From the NCBI GenBank assembly GCA_028694275.1, contig JAQUTS010000066.1, positions 1 through 9,077 of the forward strand: a stretch of DNA of 9,077 nucleotides, in the 5' to 3' direction. Of the stretch, positions 6,754 to 9,077 are shown in pieces; positions within the stretch are counted from its first letter, which is position 1, and each line of letters begins with the position of its first letter. This stretch comes from Candidatus Gastranaerophilales bacterium (GTDB lineage Bacteria > Cyanobacteriota > Vampirovibrionia > Gastranaerophilales > CAJFVJ01). The notes under the pieces are model-generated. The model was not told where the DNA came from. It did not search any database and saw only the letters and a program-made list of their open reading frames with translations. The position numbers and the translations under genes were made by a program.

Positions 6754-6768
6754 ACTTACCACAAGGCG
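6754..6768 (-). repeat. 15-bp repeat, right copy (inverted)
   Basis: ACTTACCACAAGGCG is the exact reverse complement of 4176-4190. The two copies point toward pnp from either side. It adjoins the predicted promoter of the next gene. Confidence 0.6.
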
Positions 6769-6777
6769 GGGTTGTGA

Positions 6778-6810
6778 TGGTATGATTGTGAAAATAGTAT
6801 TTAGAGGAGG
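6778..6810 (+). promoter_or_regulatory. extended -10 promoter and strong ribosome site of the 222-aa gene
   Basis: TGG-TATGAT (6778-6786) resembles an extended -10 element. Predicted start is near 6793. GAGGAGG (6804-6810) lies four bases before the ATG at 6815 and fixes that codon as the start. An in-frame ATG at 6782 lies inside the -10 box and has no ribosome site. Confidence 0.5.
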
Positions 6811-6814
6811 ATCT

Positions 6815-7483
6815 ATGGTTTTTGTAAGATTTGGAGAAAAAAAACATGTAGAACAATTTCAAAAGGAAGGTCTTATCTATATGAATACTTTTGGTTTTTT
6901 TAAGGGGTTAGAAGATAGAGAAAAAGGTGATCCTGATGAGAATATAACGCTTATAGCTCAACCAAAGAATTTTGTTTTAACAATTGATAATATTGATATA
7001 CCTGCTACTGATTTTGTTGGTCCAGTAAAATTATCTTTAAATAATTCAGATTATACTCATATTTTCTGTATGTCATTCCTCGCAGCAGGGACTGAATTTT
7101 ATGATTGCAAGATTTTTAATGATAAAGTTCGTGATTTTGGAGATACTATGCTTATTATTACTCATCCTAAAGATTTTATAAATCGCCTAAACTTTGCTAT
7201 TGAGCCTTTAATTGAAAGAAATATTATTGATTCTGCTAGAGCTCAGCGAGTTGAATATGTGGATTTTGGTTCATATAGTGGTGATATAGGCCCATTTAAA
7301 AAACATACTTTTTTTGAACATCAAAGAGAATGGAGGTTATGCTTGCAAACTCAAAAAGACAAAGAACCATTTTCTTTTAAAATGGGTTCGATTGCTGATA
7401 TTTCAAAAATAATTCCTGTTTGTAATTTTAAAAATAAAATAATAGAATTACCTGATGGCAAACATCAATTTTATTTTAGTTAA
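6815..7483 (+). CDS. unknown accessory protein, 222 aa, distantly DUF2971-like
   Basis: I cannot assign a function. The start is set by GAGGAGG at 6804-6810. The layout resembles the DUF2971-type group of accessory proteins: an N-terminal VRFGEKKHVEQFQKEGLIYM segment (3-23); an aromatic FGFFKGLEDREKGDP stretch (26-40); a central IFCMSF (83-88); and near the C-terminus the FFEHQREWRL box (166-175), then GSIADISKII (191-200). R5, H11, Y22, E172 and R174 would be the residues to test for catalysis. There is no signal peptide or membrane span. Codons are visibly more A/T-rich than pnp. It follows a repeat-like block and ends one base from the recO stop. Together these suggest a gene acquired by transfer and inserted between pnp and recO. 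Such genes often sit in defence or prophage islands, but nothing else here shows one. The family resemblance is from memory of motif order only. Confidence 0.72.
   Translation: MVFVRFGEKKHVEQFQKEGLIYMNTFGFFKGLEDREKGDPDENITLIAQPKNFVLTIDNIDIPATDFVGPVKLSLNNSDYTHIFCMSFLAAGTEFYDCKIFNDKVRDFGDTMLIITHPKDFINRLNFAIEPLIERNIIDSARAQRVEYVDFGSYSGDIGPFKKHTFFEHQREWRLCLQTQKDKEPFSFKMGSIADISKIIPVCNFKNKIIELPDGKHQFYFS
7431..7477 (+). terminator. weak terminator-like hairpin inside the 3' end of the 222-aa gene
   Basis: TGATG (7453-7457), loop GCAAA and CATCA (7463-7467) are followed by ATTTTATTTT. That T-rich stretch is itself complementary to AAAATAAAAT at 7431-7440, giving a nested structure. It ends just before the stop codon at 7481-7483. 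It is the only terminator-like element between the convergent 222-aa gene and recO, so read-through antisense to recO is likely if it is weak. Confidence 0.35.
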
Positions 7484-7484
7484 T

Positions 7485-8237
7485 CTACACTATCCCCAAA
7501 AGTTCCTGCGCTTTGAGTTTTTTGGGTGAGCGAATTTGGATATAGTCTTTCATCAAGTTGAAACAATACATGATTGTAAGCTCATTTTTGATGGGTTCAT
7601 CCACAAAATATTTATTTTCAAAATCAGCACCTGCGATTTTTTTGAAAAAATTAACAAGTTTTGAGCTTATTTGATTATTATAATCTGCCGTACAATCAGG
7701 GCAAATAACCCCTCCCGCTTCTTTTGAAAAAACGGCGGATTCTCCTATCGGGCAGAGGCATTTGACGCAATTATTGAGCTCAAGCCCGTATCCTAGGATT
7801 TCCATCAAATTCATTTGGAACTTGGTTACACAAAGAATCGTGTTGAGCTTGTTTTTGCTTTTGGCTATTGCATTTAGCGTGTTATAAAAAAGTTCATAAA
7901 TCTCCTCAGAACCAAGATCACCCTCAATAGAAAAAGCATTGATAATATCTGCGCAGTACATAGCGTAGCTGAGTTTGTCAAAGTCTTTTCGAAGGCCGCT
8001 GAAGGAGTTGATTCCTTGTGATTGGTCGATGGTGTCGAGTTTTTTGCCTTTGGCGATTAATACTTGTGATGCAATAAGACTGTCAAAGCAGCTTCCGATT
8101 TTGGGAGAGGGTTTTTTTGCTCCTTTTGCCACGCAGCGCAAAAGACCTTTGTCTTTTGAATACATGACGATTATTTTGTCAGATTCACTCAGGTTGTATG
8201 AGCGCAGAGTGATAGCATCTGTTGTGAATTTTTCCAT
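7485..8237 (-). CDS. recO: DNA repair protein RecO
   Basis: RecO works in the RecF(O)R pathway. It anneals complementary single strands and, with RecR, loads RecA onto SSB-coated gaps. The 250-aa length is typical. The N-terminal OB-fold (about 1-80) shows the family pattern TTDAITLRSYNLSESDKIIV (5-24), then GLLRCVAKGAKKPSPK (31-46). A helical region follows (about 85-150), then the treble-clef zinc site with C157, C160, C179 and C182 (CVKC and CPDC), and a helical C-terminus. The ATG at 8235-8237 has GGGAGGA a few bases upstream and a good promoter at 8260-8288. It appears to be monocistronic. Its stop is one base from the stop of the convergent 222-aa gene, and no terminator is seen past it on the minus strand. 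Confidence 0.95.
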   Translation of the reverse strand: MEKFTTDAITLRSYNLSESDKIIVMYSKDKGLLRCVAKGAKKPSPKIGSCFDSLIASQVLIAKGKKLDTIDQSQGINSFSGLRKDFDKLSYAMYCADIINAFSIEGDLGSEEIYELFYNTLNAIAKSKNKLNTILCVTKFQMNLMEILGYGLELNNCVKCLCPIGESAVFSKEAGGVICPDCTADYNNQISSKLVNFFKKIAGADFENKYFVDEPIKNELTIMYCFNLMKDYIQIRSPKKLKAQELLGIV

Positions 8238-8259
8238 TCATCCTCCCGTGATAAAGCCG

Positions 8260-8288
8260 ATTTTAGCATAAATTACGCCTTTGTGAAA
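8260..8288 (-). promoter_or_regulatory. probable recO promoter with extended -10
   Basis: On the minus strand TTTCAC (8283-8288), 17 bases, then TAAAAT (8260-8265) preceded by TGC, an extended -10. Predicted start near 8253 gives a leader of about 15 bases that includes the GGGAGGA ribosome site. Confidence 0.6.
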
Positions 8289-8456
8289 GCTTGCTTTGGC
8301 TAAATCTCAGTATTAAAAAATGTAAAAACCCTGAGGCCTTTTTGTACAAAGTTTCTTAGAGTGTGAGAGGATTGGTTTATAGATGAATTTTAAGAAAAGT
8401 AGCAAATTTATATATTTAGATACGTTTGTTCTGCAGTAAAAATTAGAGGTGATAAA

Positions 8457-8813
8457 ATGCAAGTAAAAAATCAACAGTCTTTTGGTTCTCAAGTAAAAAT
8501 CACAAGAACTTTTGACAAAACTTTTCACGAAAAAACGAGAATTCCGCAGCAGCACGCTTTGATGATGCTTCATCATGATTTGTTGAGTGACGGGAAAGCT
8601 CAAAAAGTAACAATCGGCACTCAGTTGAGGCTTCTAAAGCAAGAAGGCTCTATTTTGCCCAAAATAGTAAAAATGGCTACAATGACTGTAAAAAGTTTTG
8701 AGGGTAAAAAATCTTCAGCCAGAAAGGTTGCTGATTTTCAGGTTCACGAAGCTAATGGGCTGAATTTGAGTCAATTGTACAGAGCCACAAGAGATATGAT
8801 GCTCAAAAAATAA
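8457..8813 (+). CDS. small unknown basic protein with N-terminal SFGS motif, 118 aa
   Basis: I do not recognise the family. The ATG is supported by AGAGGTGAT (8445-8453), a very good ribosome site. The protein is Lys/Gln/Met-rich and basic, and lacks a signal peptide, membrane segments and cysteines. QQSFGSQVKI (6-15) resembles the TFGT start of the two paralogues at 134-1250. VTIGTQLRL (51-59) is a near match to ITFGTNLRL (6-14) of the 223-aa protein. HALMMLHHDLLSDG (33-46) has a histidine-rich helix. The C-terminus ends in a basic helix (LYRATRDMMLKK). The gene is divergent from recO, with about 220 bases between, and is followed by the large hairpin at 8826-8873. Whether it belongs to the same family as the other FG-motif proteins cannot be settled by eye. 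Confidence 0.75.
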   Translation: MQVKNQQSFGSQVKITRTFDKTFHEKTRIPQQHALMMLHHDLLSDGKAQKVTIGTQLRLLKQEGSILPKIVKMATMTVKSFEGKKSSARKVADFQVHEANGLNLSQLYRATRDMMLKK

Positions 8814-8825
8814 GGCTTTTAACGC

Positions 8826-8873
8826 AAAGGCTTTCGTAAGTGTTAACAAATGTTACATAACATGGAAGCCTTT
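8826..8873 (+). terminator. large nested hairpin, probable terminator of the 118-aa gene
   Basis: AAAGGCTT (8826-8833) pairs with AAGCCTTT (8866-8873), extendable inward by a wobble and a C-G pair. The 30-base interior carries its own palindromes, TGTTAACA (8841-8848) and TGTTA-CA-TAACA (8851-8862). It begins 13 bases after the stop codon and is followed by T-rich DNA. The interior is larger than a simple terminator needs, so an RNA-stability or regulatory role is also possible. Confidence 0.55.
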
Positions 8874-8938
8874 TGTCATGAATTTTTAGATGATTGTTTT
8901 TATATATGTAAGGTTAGTCATTTAAAAAGGTTATGGTT

Positions 8939-9077
8939 ATGTGGGATTCATTTAATGGAACATTACTTCCAACAAGTTATGGAGCGAGTTCACCGTATGT
9001 AAACTTCGGTATCTCTCCTCTTATGGCAACAAACAACATGCTTCCTCCCGTTCCGATGGGTGGTATGGGTATGTACC
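8939..9077 (+). CDS. Gly/Met/Pro-rich unknown protein, N-terminal 46 residues (3' truncated by window)
   Basis: Reading starts at the ATG at 8939, eight bases after AAAAAGG (8924-8930). The in-frame ATG at 8933 is too close to that ribosome site. The 46 visible residues begin MWDSFNGTLLPTSYG and become rich in Met, Pro and Gly (NNMLPPVPMGGMGMY at 32-46). There is no signal peptide. The composition suggests a low-complexity or flexible N-terminal region. It contains VNFGIS (21-26), a loose echo of the FG motif of other small genes in the window. The frame stays open to the end of the window. The family is not recognised. Confidence 0.6.
   Translation, partial: MWDSFNGTLLPTSYGASSPYVNFGISPLMATNNMLPPVPMGGMGMY

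Larger units (their letters stand above)
6481..6777. repeat. hairpin-rich intergenic block, probable dispersed repeat element
   Basis: About 300 bases without a gene, less AT-rich than the flanks and full of inverted repeats. TTGCG-AG-CGCAA is at 6487-6498, inside a sequence reading GTCATTGCGAGCGCAAAG and then GAAGCAATCTC, a type of intergenic palindrome I know from several bacterial genomes. Next comes an imperfect 11-bp stem around 6580-6607 (GTCC/GGAC core). A perfect stem with 10-bp arms is at 6603-6626 (GAAACTTTTT/AAAAAGTTTC). GGGGTTTT/AAAACCCC is at 6703-6720. ACATTTCT (6655-6662) is complementary to AGAAATGT (6740-6747) and would enclose the last hairpin in a larger structure. The block ends with the 15-bp sequence shared with 4176-4190. 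No transposase or long open frame is present. Confidence 0.6.

Noticed and set aside
6481..6777. CRISPR array, tRNA or rRNA fragment in the hairpin-rich block
   Set aside because: There are no regularly spaced direct repeats, no cloverleaf or TTC-arm consensus, and no recognisable rRNA sequence.
6782..6814. upstream ATG for the 222-aa protein
   Set aside because: It falls within the probable -10 box and has no ribosome site, whereas GAGGAGG precedes the ATG at 6815.
6815..7483. calling the 222-aa protein a DarT/ADP-ribosyltransferase toxin
   Set aside because: R, H, Y and E residues sit in suggestive places, but no diagnostic motif of a named transferase family is present.
8313..8603. 96-codon frame on the minus strand between recO and the 118-aa gene
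   Set aside because: It overlaps the start of a better-supported gene on the other strand, has no ribosome site, and its composition is not protein-like.

Overview
The window looks like a chromosomal segment of an AT-rich, uncultured-type bacterium. My best guess is the Gastranaerophilales/Vampirovibrionia (Melainabacteria) side of the Cyanobacteria. This rests on the small lineage-type hypothetical proteins with an N-terminal FG motif, the cyanobacterium-like ribbon-helix-helix protein and the overall low GC. It is an inference, not a proof. Standard bacterial Shine-Dalgarno sites, sigma70-like promoters and intrinsic terminators are visible.

Layout, left to right. The 3' end of an XRE-type helix-turn-helix regulator gene (1-137, +) ends tail-to-tail, sharing a TTAA, with a two-gene minus-strand operon of mutually paralogous unknown proteins (134-805 and 828-1250). 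That operon is driven by a near-consensus promoter at 1287-1315. Next is a small minus-strand unknown gene (1339-1596), divergent from a long cytoplasmic TPR-repeat protein (1716-3599, +). A bidirectional terminator (3609-3639) separates the TPR gene from a minus-strand ribbon-helix-helix regulator (3680-3868) that has a likely operator in its leader.

Two gene-poor stretches flank a complete pnp gene (polynucleotide phosphorylase, 4270-6402, -). The left one (3869-4269) holds a perfect 17-bp-arm palindrome and the pnp terminator. The right one (6403-6814) holds the pnp promoter and about 300 bases packed with hairpins that look like a dispersed repeat. A 15-bp sequence occurs in both flanks in opposite orientation.

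The right third has an AT-rich, probably accessory gene of unknown function (6815-7483, +), which ends one base from the stop codon of recO (7485-8237, -, recombinational repair). Divergent from recO is another small FG-motif protein (8457-8813, +) followed by an elaborate hairpin. Then comes the start of a Gly/Met/Pro-rich protein (8939 onward, +) cut by the window edge.

Functionally, pnp (RNA turnover) and recO (DNA repair) are housekeeping genes without their commonest partners beside them. The rest is lineage-specific or accessory. The most interesting uncharacterised signal is the set of small proteins sharing an early hydrophobic/polar-FG-T/S motif: the operon pair, the 8457 gene, and more loosely the truncated last gene.
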